DNA from: Persicitalea sp038235275
GTDB taxonomy: Bacteria > Bacteroidota > Bacteroidia > Cytophagales > Spirosomataceae
NCBI GenBank assembly: GCA_038235275.1
Contig: JBBSUC010000023.1
Coordinates: 22,397 to 86,396 of the forward strand
Length of the DNA stretch: 64,000 nucleotides
Direction: 5' to 3'
The position numbers were made by a program, and so were the translations under genes. Positions within the stretch are counted from its first letter, which is position 1. Each line of letters starts with the position of its first letter. The notes below the pieces were generated by a model. That model saw only the letters and a program-made list of their open reading frames with translations, did not search any database and had not been told where the DNA came from. This document shows positions 26,855-35,031 of this stretch, one piece after another.

Positions 26855-26958
26855 GAGGAGTGGGGGAGTTTTGCGGTGGTAAAAGTAGGGATTACGGCTT
26901 GGGGAAAGTAATTAATTGCGTAAAATTATCGTTAAGTTTTGCCCTGTTCAGTACTCAA

Positions 26959-28071
26959 TTATTTGAATACATACCTTCCCATCAACGGGTAATGATCGGA
27001 GTAAGGTACTTTGTTCAGCGTTTGAAAACCAACAAGTTCCAGTTTGTTTTTATCATAAAACTGGTGGTCGATGCGGATAAAGGAAGGAGTGTGGTTGTAG
27101 GTGAAGCCGAAGCCGCTGCCTTTTTGCTCAAAGGCATTGTCGAGCTGTCGGCGGAGCCGCCCGTACACGTAGCTGTAGGGCGTTTCGTTGAAATCACCGC
27201 AGACTATTACCGGGTGCGGTGAGTCGGCCACCCAGCTTTCCAGCACTCCGACCTCCGCGCCGCGCTTTTCGAACCCCTTCCGCAACTGACTGACCGCGTA
27301 CTTGGCTTCGTGTTTCGATTTTTCGTACTCCTGCTTATCGATAATGTTCTTGTTGACGATCCCGGACAGTTTCAGCGTCATTGAGTACAGGTGGACATCA
27401 ATGATGCGAACGGTATCTTTTTGCCAAAGAATATCCGCTTGTAACAGACCGTTGGTCCCACTGAACAGCGTGTCGCGAACGGAGAGGATGGGATACTTTG
27501 AGAAGACCGCCACGCCGTTTTGAGCATTGGGCACGGTCTCACTTTCTTGCAGGAATGCCCGGTAGCGGTAGCCTTGGCTGCGAAGCCGGGTAGTGAAGTC
27601 AAAGTCGGCCATTTCCTGGCGGCTGAAATATTCTTGAAAGCATAGCACATCGGCTTGCTGCTGCTCGATCCAGGACCCGAATTGCCGGACGGTCTCCTTG
27701 TCATGCCCATACTGGTAATTGTAGAAGGCGAAATTGAACACGTTATAGTTTAGCACTGTCAGGCTCGCAGGTTCTTCGCGCTCGGGAGCCAGCGAGGCCC
27801 GGGTGGAAGAACGCCCGAATTGGTATGTCCTGGCCAGAAAGGGATAGCCCAGGACCAGTACAAAGAGCGTCGTCAGCATTCTTTTGGGAGAGATAAAAGC
27901 CCAAATCACCAAAAATGCCAGGTGAAAGACGAGTGTCACGGGCAGCGACATCATCACGAAGCCAGCCAACCAGTGGTGGCTGGGCGTCCAATAATTCAGG
28001 GCGTAGACCAAAAAGGTATAGAAGACCGCAATTTTGTACAAAAACCAGAGGAGGCCACTCAGCAGACGCAT
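26959..28071 (-). CDS. Membrane-anchored endonuclease/exonuclease/phosphatase (EEP) family protein
   Basis: 370 residues. Three hydrophobic helices occupy the first about 90 residues, then an EEP fold with NYNVFNF, CFQEYFS, the metal/active-site block CGDFNETPYSYVYG, IDHQFY and the terminal SDHYPLMG. These match the Asn, Glu, Asp-Asn and Asp-His catalytic positions of EEP nucleases and phosphodiesterases. The membrane anchor points to an extracytoplasmic substrate, perhaps nucleic acid or phospholipid headgroups. Single-gene unit. Confidence 0.85.
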   Translation of the reverse strand: MRLLSGLLWFLYKIAVFYTFLVYALNYWTPSHHWLAGFVMMSLPVTLVFHLAFLVIWAFISPKRMLTTLFVLVLGYPFLARTYQFGRSSTRASLAPEREEPASLTVLNYNVFNFAFYNYQYGHDKETVRQFGSWIEQQQADVLCFQEYFSRQEMADFDFTTRLRSQGYRYRAFLQESETVPNAQNGVAVFSKYPILSVRDTLFSGTNGLLQADILWQKDTVRIIDVHLYSMTLKLSGIVNKNIIDKQEYEKSKHEAKYAVSQLRKGFEKRGAEVGVLESWVADSPHPVIVCGDFNETPYSYVYGRLRRQLDNAFEQKGSGFGFTYNHTPSFIRIDHQFYDKNKLELVGFQTLNKVPYSDHYPLMGRYVFK

Positions 28072-28137
28072 ATCTAGAAAGGATCAAACGCCAAAAGTAA
28101 GACAACCGGGGGAATAAACCCCGACAGTAGAGCGTGT

Positions 28138-28168
28138 TTGCAGAAATTCTAAAATAGTATTATCTTTG
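28138..28168 (+). promoter_or_regulatory. Promoter of the rimP-nusA-infB operon
   Basis: A -33 TTG (28138-28140) and a perfect -7 TATCTTTG (28161-28168), with 20 bp between, match the Bacteroidota housekeeping promoter. The rimP ATG follows 62 bp later, leaving an untranslated leader. Confidence 0.75.
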
Positions 28169-28230
28169 CGGCACAATTTCGGATCAATACTAAGGTTGAG
28201 GGGATATTTAATCCCCTTTTTTGTTGCAAT

Positions 28231-28713
28231 ATGGCGTTCAAAGAACAGATCGAGACATTTCTGGAACCGCTGCTGGAAGACGGGAAATACTTCATCGTCG
28301 ATATTCAGTTTAAGCCCGTGCGGGGAAGCCAAAAGGTTCTAATTCTGTTGGACAGCGACGAGGGAATCACGATTCAGGAGTGTGCCGACATCAGTCGCCA
28401 GTTGGGCGGTGCCCTGGAAGCCGAAGAGGTTGTAGAGACCGCCTACACGCTGGAGGTATCGTCACCCGGCCTCGATCAGCCCCTGCGGCTACCGCGCCAG
28501 TTCCGCAAGAACGTTGGCCGCGATTTGAAGGTAACGTCGAACAGCGGTGAAATCCTGACCGGAACACTGGTAGAGGCAAAAGAAGAAAGCATCGTATTAC
28601 TGCTACCGCCGCTCAAAAAGAAAAACAAAGCCAACGAAGAAGAGCCGAACCTACGCCCCGAAATCGCCCTGGAGAACATTACCAAGGCAATTGTGCAGGT
28701 ATCATTCAAATAA
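28231..28713 (+). CDS. rimP: Ribosome maturation factor RimP
   Basis: 160-residue factor needed for 30S subunit maturation. The N-terminal alpha/beta domain (about 1-80: FIVDIQFKPVRGSQKVLILL, GITIQECADISRQLG) is followed by the signature YTLEVSSPGLDQPLR (about 71-85) and a C-terminal SH3-like barrel. It is the first gene of the classical rimP-nusA-infB operon, with a strong promoter upstream. Length is normal for Bacteroidota. Confidence 0.96.
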   Translation: MAFKEQIETFLEPLLEDGKYFIVDIQFKPVRGSQKVLILLDSDEGITIQECADISRQLGGALEAEEVVETAYTLEVSSPGLDQPLRLPRQFRKNVGRDLKVTSNSGEILTGTLVEAKEESIVLLLPPLKKKNKANEEEPNLRPEIALENITKAIVQVSFK

Positions 28714-28799
28714 TTAATACTTTTTTTAGCTGGAGTTCGGCCTAAGTTTGATAATTTTCAACTCTCAACCGCTCAGGCGGCCCTGTCTCCATTAAAAAC

Positions 28800-30041
28800 A
28801 TGGATAGCTCAATTTTAATAGACTCGTTCGCTGACTTTGCCAGCACGAAATCCATCGATCGTCCCACGATGATCAGCATTTTGGAAGAAGTTTTTCGCAC
28901 CATGATTCGCAAGAAGTACGGGACGGACGACAACTTCGACGTCATCATCAACCCCGAAAACGGGGACCTGGAAATGTGGCGCACCCGCGAAATCGTTGAT
29001 GACGACTCGGAGGACATCTGGGATCATGATAAAATTCCTCTCGCGGAAGCCCGCAAGATTGAAGAAGACTTCGAGGTGGGCGAAGAAGTGGCCGAGGAGG
29101 TCAAACTCGAGGAGTTTGGTCGCCGTCTTGTGCAAACTGCCCGGCAGACCTTGATCCAAAAGATCAAGGATTTGGAGAAGGAACTTCTTTACGAGAAATA
29201 TAAGGATCAGGTCGGTGAGTTGATTACGGGCGAAGTGTATCAAACCCTGCGCCACGAACTGATCGTGCTGGACAACGATGGCAACGAACTCACGATGCCC
29301 CGCAACGAGCAGATTCCCAAGGATCGTTTCCGCAAGGGTGAAAGCGTGAAGGCCATTATTCACAAAGTGGAAATGAACAACGGGACGCCGCGCGTCACGC
29401 TGTCGCGCACCTCGCCCATGTTCCTGGAACGGTTGTTTGAGATAGAAATTCCCGAAATATACGACGGGCTGATTTCCGTCCGCCGCATCGTGCGTGAGCC
29501 GGGCGACCGCGCCAAAGTAGCCGTGGAATCCTACGACGACCGCATCGATCCCGTGGGGGCTTGCGTGGGCATGAAAGGTTCCCGCATCCACAGCATTGTG
29601 CGCGAGTTGAACAACGAGAACATCGACGTCATCAACTACACTGAGAACCTCGAACTGCTCATCAGCCGTTCGCTAAGTCCGGCCAAGGTCACCTCGATGC
29701 ACATCGACCACGAGACCAAGCGGGTATCGGTTTATCTGAAACCCGATCAGGTTTCACTGGCCATTGGCAAAGGCGGGCAGAACATCAAACTGGCTGGTAA
29801 GCTCGTCGGCATGGAAATCGACGTCTTCCGCGATGTCGAAGAACTAGCCGAAGAAGATGTCGACCTGTCGGAATTTGACGACGAAATAGAAGCCTGGATG
29901 ATTGAGGAATTCCGCAAAATTGGGCTCGACACCGCCCGGAGCGTACTGGCCCTCAGCAAAGAGGAACTGGTTCGCCGCACCGATCTGGAAGAAAACACCA
30001 TTGAGGAAATCCTCGATATTTTACGCGGAGAGTTTGAGTAA
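28800..30041 (+). CDS. nusA: Transcription termination/antitermination factor NusA
   Basis: 413-residue RNA-polymerase-binding factor. The N-terminal domain (1-125) is followed by an S1 domain (about 130-200), KH1 with GMKGSR (about 257-262) and KH2 with IGKGGQNIKLAGKL (about 322-335). A short acidic C-terminus ends in a helix-hairpin-helix-like stretch. Long acidic repeats of proteobacterial NusA are absent, as usual in Bacteroidota. Second gene of the rimP-nusA-infB operon. Confidence 0.97.
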   Translation: MDSSILIDSFADFASTKSIDRPTMISILEEVFRTMIRKKYGTDDNFDVIINPENGDLEMWRTREIVDDDSEDIWDHDKIPLAEARKIEEDFEVGEEVAEEVKLEEFGRRLVQTARQTLIQKIKDLEKELLYEKYKDQVGELITGEVYQTLRHELIVLDNDGNELTMPRNEQIPKDRFRKGESVKAIIHKVEMNNGTPRVTLSRTSPMFLERLFEIEIPEIYDGLISVRRIVREPGDRAKVAVESYDDRIDPVGACVGMKGSRIHSIVRELNNENIDVINYTENLELLISRSLSPAKVTSMHIDHETKRVSVYLKPDQVSLAIGKGGQNIKLAGKLVGMEIDVFRDVEELAEEDVDLSEFDDEIEAWMIEEFRKIGLDTARSVLALSKEELVRRTDLEENTIEEILDILRGEFE

Positions 30042-30134
30042 GAGTTAGGCAGTCGTTTCTTCTGCCCGCCTCCGTTCAGACATTGATTGAGTACATTTAT
30101 TACCAATAAAAGATTTTTTTGTTAATTGCTGAAT

Positions 30135-33100
30135 ATGGCAGAAGAAAAAATGATGCGCCTGAGCCAAGTGGCAAGGATCCTGAACGTAGGCACCTCTACG
30201 ATTGTGGACTACTTGTCTGCCGAAGGCTTCAAGGTGGAGTCCAATCCGAATACCAAGCTGGATGCTTCCCAACTCAGTTCCTTAGCGAAGGAATATGGGG
30301 CGGACAAGCTGATGAATTCGGGTGGGCGGCAAAAATCAGCCGCCGAACCCGAACCCGAAAAAAAGGAAGTCAAGCAGAGCAACGAGGACGAGGTGCTGTA
30401 TTTCCGCACCCCACCTGCGGCCGTTGCGGAGAAAAAAGAGGAGAAGCCCGTCGAGAAGCCGGTTGAGGAAAAAAACTTCCCGATCGAAGCTAAATTGCCC
30501 GGTATCAAGGTGGTAGGCAAGATTGACCTTGATGGCCGCAGGCCCGTAGCGGCACCCAAGCCTGCTCCGGTGGCGAAGGAAGAACCCGTGGCCCCTCAGC
30601 CCGTGGCCGTGTCTCCCGAGCCTGAACCCGTAGCCAAAGCGCCTGAAATTAAAGAGGAATCGGCGACACCGAAGCCCGAGCCAGTCAGAGAGCCGCCCGT
30701 CGAAGCGGTGAAACCCGCCGAACCCGCGGCGAAGCCAGCGGTTGAAGCGTCTGCCGCCGAAACTCCGGTTGCCGAGCCGTCGGCCGCTGTTCGGCCGACC
30801 GTTGAAAAAGCTCCAGAAGTCAGCGTAGAAAAATCAGTAGAAAAACCAGCGGTGGCGGAGCCAAAGCCTGCTACGGCAGAAAAGGTGGACGCTAAGTCTC
30901 CCAAAATGGAGGCAGCCCCTGCCGAAGAAGCGGACGAAGATGACGACGAGGTCATCGAAGCCAAAGGCAAGCAGCTACGCGGTCTGAAAGTAGTGGGCAA
31001 AATCGAACTGCCCTCCGAAAGAACCAAAAAGAAAGACGGTACGACGGGCGAAACCAGCGACAAGAAACGCCGCCGTAAGCGCAAGCGTATTCGCGACAAC
31101 CGCAGCGAAGCAACACCCGTAGCAGGCGCGGCCACGGCCACGAGTACACCCGTACCCCGCACCACCACGACGGCAAAAAGCACGACTAGTCCGGCTTCGG
31201 CTGGTACCGCCGCGCGCGCCAAATCGACATCGACCCGCCGGGGCGGACGCCGCGAGGAGGTTTCTGATAAGGAAGTGGCCGACAACATCAAGGCCACGAT
31301 GGCTCGCATGGGCAGCGGTACCGTAACCCAGCAACGCGGCCGCGCCGCTCGTAACCGTCGCCGCGACCGCGCCGACCAGGACGATAGCGGATTCGATCAG
31401 AACGAAACTAAGATCTTACGCGTAACCGAGTACATCTCGGCCAACGAACTGGCTTCCCTCATGGATGTCAGCGTGCAGGAGGTGATTTCGGTCTGTTTGA
31501 GCATGGGCATGTTCGTGTCGATCAATCAGCGTATCGACGCCGAGGCAATAACCTTTATTGCCGATGAATTCGGCTTCGAAGTGGAGTTTATATCCGCCGA
31601 GGAAGAAATTCAAAATGAGGTGGTGGACATCGTGGATGAGCCCGCCGATATGGTAGAACGCGCTCCCATTGTCACTATCATGGGCCACGTGGACCACGGT
31701 AAAACTTCGCTACTCGACTACATCCGCTCCGAAAACGTCGCCAGCGGTGAGGCGGGCGGTATCACCCAGCACATTGGCGCGTACAGCGTTCAGACCAAGT
31801 CTGGCAAGCAAGTCACGTTCCTGGATACGCCCGGTCACGAAGCCTTTACGGCCATGCGGGCACGGGGAGCCAAGGTCACCGACGTGGTTATCGTCGTGAT
31901 TGCGGCGGACGACAGCGTGATGCCGCAGACGCGGGAAGCTATCAACCACGCGCAGGTAGCGGGCGTTCCCATCGTTTTTGCGTTCAGCAAAGTCGATAAA
32001 GCGGGTGCCAATACCGAAAAAATTCGTGAAGAACTCTCGCAAATGAACTACCTGGTCGAAGACTGGGGGGGCAAATATCAATCACAGGAAATCTCGTCGA
32101 AGTCTGGTATGGGAATCGACGATTTATTGGAAAAAGTTTTGCTCGAAGCTGAGCTGCTCGAACTCCAAGCCAATCCTAACCGCCGCGCGGTGGGAACGGT
32201 GGTAGAGGCATCACTGGACAAAGGACGTGGCTACGTTACCACGATTCTGGTGCAGTCCGGTACGCTGAAAGTCGGCGATATCATCCTGGCCGGCGCGCAC
32301 CACGGTCGCGTGAAGGCTATGACTGACCATCTTGGCAAGAAATTGAAAAAAGCCGGGCCTTCCGATCCGGTGCAAGTACTGGGTCTGAACGGCGCTCCCC
32401 AGTCGGGCGATAAGTTCAACGTCATGGAGCAGGAGCGCGACGCCCGCGAATTGGCTACCAAACGCGAGCAAATCCTCCGTGAGCAAACCATCCGTTCCCG
32501 CAAGCACATTACGCTGGAAGAGATCGGACGACGTAAAGCCATCGGCTCATTCAAAGAACTCAACCTGATCGTAAAAGGCGATGTGGACGGTTCGGTGGAA
32601 GCCCTTTCGGACTCGCTGCTGCAACTTTCCACTTCTGAGATTCAGGTCAACACCATCCACAAGGCGGTGGGACAAATTTCGGAATCGGACGTCAACCTGG
32701 CCATTGCCTCCGATGCCATTATCGTCGGCTTCCAGGTGCGGCCGTCGCCGAGTGCGAAGCGCATGGCGGAGCAGGAGCAGATCGAAATCCGCCACTACTC
32801 GGTCATTTACCAGGCCATCGATGAGATAAAAGATGCTATGACGGGCATGTTAGCCCCGACGGTAGAAGAAACTGTGACCGGCAATATCGAAATCCGCGAG
32901 GTTTTCAAGATCAGCCGCGTGGGTACCATTGCGGGTTGTTACGTGACGGACGGATTTGTGAAGCGAAACAACAAGATTCGCATCATCCGCGACGGCATCG
33001 TGATCCACATGGGTGAAATCGACTCACTGAAACGCTTCAAAGACGATGTGACCGAAGTGCGGTCGGGCTACGAATGTGGTTTGAACATCAAAAATTTCAA

Positions 33101-33173
33101 CGATATCGAAGAAGGCGACATAATCGAGAGTTTCGAGCTGCGTGAGGTGAAACGGACGCTCAAAGATAGTTGA
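30135..33173 (+). CDS. infB: Translation initiation factor IF-2
   Basis: 1012-residue GTPase that delivers initiator tRNA to the ribosome. The ATG at 30135 gives the expected start MAEEKMMRLSQVARILN; an in-frame TTG nine bases earlier is less likely. After the IF2_N domain comes a long Pro/Ala/Glu/Lys-rich disordered linker (about 75-430), a second IF2_N-like domain (about 440-490), and the G domain: G1 GHVDHGKTS (about 517-525), G3 DTPGHEAF, G4 SKVD and G5 SSKSG. Domains III-IV follow to the end. G4 is SKVD rather than the canonical NKxD. A terminator follows at 33288. Confidence 0.97.
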   Translation: MAEEKMMRLSQVARILNVGTSTIVDYLSAEGFKVESNPNTKLDASQLSSLAKEYGADKLMNSGGRQKSAAEPEPEKKEVKQSNEDEVLYFRTPPAAVAEKKEEKPVEKPVEEKNFPIEAKLPGIKVVGKIDLDGRRPVAAPKPAPVAKEEPVAPQPVAVSPEPEPVAKAPEIKEESATPKPEPVREPPVEAVKPAEPAAKPAVEASAAETPVAEPSAAVRPTVEKAPEVSVEKSVEKPAVAEPKPATAEKVDAKSPKMEAAPAEEADEDDDEVIEAKGKQLRGLKVVGKIELPSERTKKKDGTTGETSDKKRRRKRKRIRDNRSEATPVAGAATATSTPVPRTTTTAKSTTSPASAGTAARAKSTSTRRGGRREEVSDKEVADNIKATMARMGSGTVTQQRGRAARNRRRDRADQDDSGFDQNETKILRVTEYISANELASLMDVSVQEVISVCLSMGMFVSINQRIDAEAITFIADEFGFEVEFISAEEEIQNEVVDIVDEPADMVERAPIVTIMGHVDHGKTSLLDYIRSENVASGEAGGITQHIGAYSVQTKSGKQVTFLDTPGHEAFTAMRARGAKVTDVVIVVIAADDSVMPQTREAINHAQVAGVPIVFAFSKVDKAGANTEKIREELSQMNYLVEDWGGKYQSQEISSKSGMGIDDLLEKVLLEAELLELQANPNRRAVGTVVEASLDKGRGYVTTILVQSGTLKVGDIILAGAHHGRVKAMTDHLGKKLKKAGPSDPVQVLGLNGAPQSGDKFNVMEQERDARELATKREQILREQTIRSRKHITLEEIGRRKAIGSFKELNLIVKGDVDGSVEALSDSLLQLSTSEIQVNTIHKAVGQISESDVNLAIASDAIIVGFQVRPSPSAKRMAEQEQIEIRHYSVIYQAIDEIKDAMTGMLAPTVEETVTGNIEIREVFKISRVGTIAGCYVTDGFVKRNNKIRIIRDGIVIHMGEIDSLKRFKDDVTEVRSGYECGLNIKNFNDIEEGDIIESFELREVKRTLKDS

Positions 33174-33287
33174 GGCGGCGGGGCACCCCGAGGCAGCCGC
33201 CCGGGCAGTTGAGAGTTTTCAGTGCTCTTTCTTTGTAAAGTGTGTCAAGATTCTTAATTCATTGACAACCATCAAATCACTATTACA

Positions 33288-33317
33288 AAAAGCAGGCTTT
33301 TGGGCCTGCTTTTTTTG
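33288..33317 (+). terminator. Terminator after infB
   Basis: Stem AAAAGCAGGC (33288-33297) / GCCTGCTTTT (33304-33313), 6-nt loop, T run to 33316. It lies 115 bp after the infB stop and closes the rimP-nusA-infB operon. Confidence 0.85.
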
Positions 33318-33429
33318 TGACCTTTCGTGTAAGGACGGGGAAACGATTTATTTTTGGAAAAAACAATTGTGGGAAAGGCACAGTTTTTTATCTATCAATA
33401 ATCCCTAAAAACTCATCAACAAACATTTT

Positions 33430-33762
33430 ATGGAGAACGAAAATAAAGTCAAAAACACGCAGGATAACTCGCTGGCCCACGCTATAAACGAAGAGAAGGA
33501 GGGTAAGCCAAAAACCTATGATCCTGACCGTTACGTGCTTACTAATGACAGTAAGCAGGAGTATGAACCTGAAAAGCCGTTGGAGCAGAAAGAACCCAAC
33601 GAGGGATACAGCACCAACCCGGCTCAGGGAAAGGAAGAAGCTTCCCTCCATCTGGCCGACGAAGATATGGATCGCCGCCCGGACGATCCGATGAAAGAAG
33701 CTGAAAACTTAAAAGAGAGCTTCGAGAAAAGCCAGAAAACTTCCGCCAAAGCAACAGAATAA
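33430..33762 (+). CDS. Small hydrophilic disordered protein
   Basis: 110 residues, almost entirely charged or polar (Glu, Lys, Asp, Asn, Pro), with no hydrophobic core and no signal. It includes YDPDRYVLTNDSKQEYEPEK and a DMDRRPDDPMKEAENLKESF helix. It resembles stress-associated intrinsically disordered proteins. A second small hydrophilic gene follows after 54 bp on the same strand, suggesting one transcript. Function unknown. Confidence 0.6.
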   Translation: MENENKVKNTQDNSLAHAINEEKEGKPKTYDPDRYVLTNDSKQEYEPEKPLEQKEPNEGYSTNPAQGKEEASLHLADEDMDRRPDDPMKEAENLKESFEKSQKTSAKATE

Positions 33763-33816
33763 CCTGAGACGGATTATACTTATTGTAATCATTTAATTTT
33801 CTAAAAAAACATAATC

Positions 33817-34116
33817 ATGCAAGACAGCAAGAACAAGAATCCAGAAAAAAAATACGTACAAAACGAAGAAGATAGCCAGCGAATCGACGAGGAGCGAGTG
33901 GTACAAACCCACTCAAATCTAGGATTGGTAGATGCTCGTCCGGGAGAAAGCACCTTTGAAACGGGTACTAAGAATCACAGCACCCAACTGGATCATGCTT
34001 TCGATGAAGTCCCTGAATCTATTATGGACGAGGTAGCCCTGGAAGATGACCTGTCGGAGGTAGTCACGATCAGTAAAGACAACACGGACGTTGAAGTACC
34101 CAGGGAAGAGCAATAA
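33817..34116 (+). CDS. Small acidic hydrophilic protein
   Basis: 99 residues, acidic and disordered-looking (QNEEDSQRIDEERVVQTHSN; MDEVALEDDLSEVVTISKD), without signal or membrane segment. It pairs with the preceding gene at 33430 and shares its composition but no clear sequence repeat. Probably co-transcribed. No family recognised. The 3' end is convergent with an esterase gene 13 bp away. Confidence 0.6.
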   Translation: MQDSKNKNPEKKYVQNEEDSQRIDEERVVQTHSNLGLVDARPGESTFETGTKNHSTQLDHAFDEVPESIMDEVALEDDLSEVVTISKDNTDVEVPREEQ

Positions 34117-34128
34117 TTCCCACCGGGA

Positions 34129-35001
34129 TTACTGATAAGCCTCCATGATGTACTCGGCGGCCCGCTTGGCCGAAAGTTCGTGGGTTTCGCCCTCTAAGAG
34201 GTGAAATGCATAAGGAACTTTCAGCAAACGGAGCTTGTCGGCGAGGAGTTGGCCTTGCCGGGGAGAAACCAGTTCATCGTCTTGCCCGTACACTAGGATG
34301 GTGCGCGGAGAGCGAGAGGTAACCAGATAAAAGGGGCTGTCGTTCTTGAAAATGTCGATTGGTCCACCGTAGGCATTGCCCGTTAGTAATTCCACTTTCG
34401 ACCATAAGGTTTTATCGAGCCAGGCCCGGAGTGAAAGTTCGGTGGGGGCCGAAGCGGCTATCACCGAACTGATGGTCGTTTCGGTTGATCTATAGGCGTA
34501 CGTAAGGGCGATATGCCCACCTGCACTAAATCCGGCTAGGCGAAAATGGTCTTTCCTGATGTTGAATTTTTCGGCATTTTTTGTCAAAAATCCTACCGCA
34601 CTGGCCAAATCGGTCAGTTGCAGGGAAAGGAGATTGTTCTTGCCGCTGCTCACCCGGTAATTGATATTGACAATAGCCAGGTTTTTTCTCTGCTCTTTTA
34701 AAAGATCGACCGTCGGTTTCAGAAATGATTTATCGCCGCTTACCCAGCCACCTCCGTGCAGCAGGATAACGACTTCGGCGGGCGCGCTGTCGGCGGCTAC
34801 GGGTAGATGCAGATCAAGCGTTAGGTTCTTAATTTCCCCGAACTCCACATCCATTTTTTCGTTATAGCCTTTAATGGGGCTATTGAGATGAGAGCCGTTG
34901 GTCTCAATGCCCAGTATTTCGCAGCTCGAAAGACAGGTAACGCAGAAAATCATCAAGACAAAACCCCACCCTCTTCCGGCACAAAACCCGTTTCGCTTCA
35001 T
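34129..35001 (-). CDS. Alpha/beta hydrolase lipoprotein (carboxylesterase-like)
   Basis: About 290 residues from the ATG at 35001. An N-terminal hydrophobic segment ends in CLSSC (Cys 27), a lipobox, so the enzyme should be membrane-tethered outside the cytoplasm. Catalytic signs of the BD-FAE/HSL-like branch are ILLHGGGWVSGDKSF (oxyanion hole), AGFSAGGH (nucleophile elbow), YGQDDELV (Asp) and EGETHEL (His). The last gene of a three-gene minus-strand series with a GMC oxidoreductase and an acyltransferase-like membrane protein; it may deacetylate sugars. Confidence 0.8.
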   Translation of the reverse strand: MKRNGFCAGRGWGFVLMIFCVTCLSSCEILGIETNGSHLNSPIKGYNEKMDVEFGEIKNLTLDLHLPVAADSAPAEVVILLHGGGWVSGDKSFLKPTVDLLKEQRKNLAIVNINYRVSSGKNNLLSLQLTDLASAVGFLTKNAEKFNIRKDHFRLAGFSAGGHIALTYAYRSTETTISSVIAASAPTELSLRAWLDKTLWSKVELLTGNAYGGPIDIFKNDSPFYLVTSRSPRTILVYGQDDELVSPRQGQLLADKLRLLKVPYAFHLLEGETHELSAKRAAEYIMEAYQ

Positions 35002-35031
35002 TTCAATTGGATTGATCCAAGCCAAAATTAC

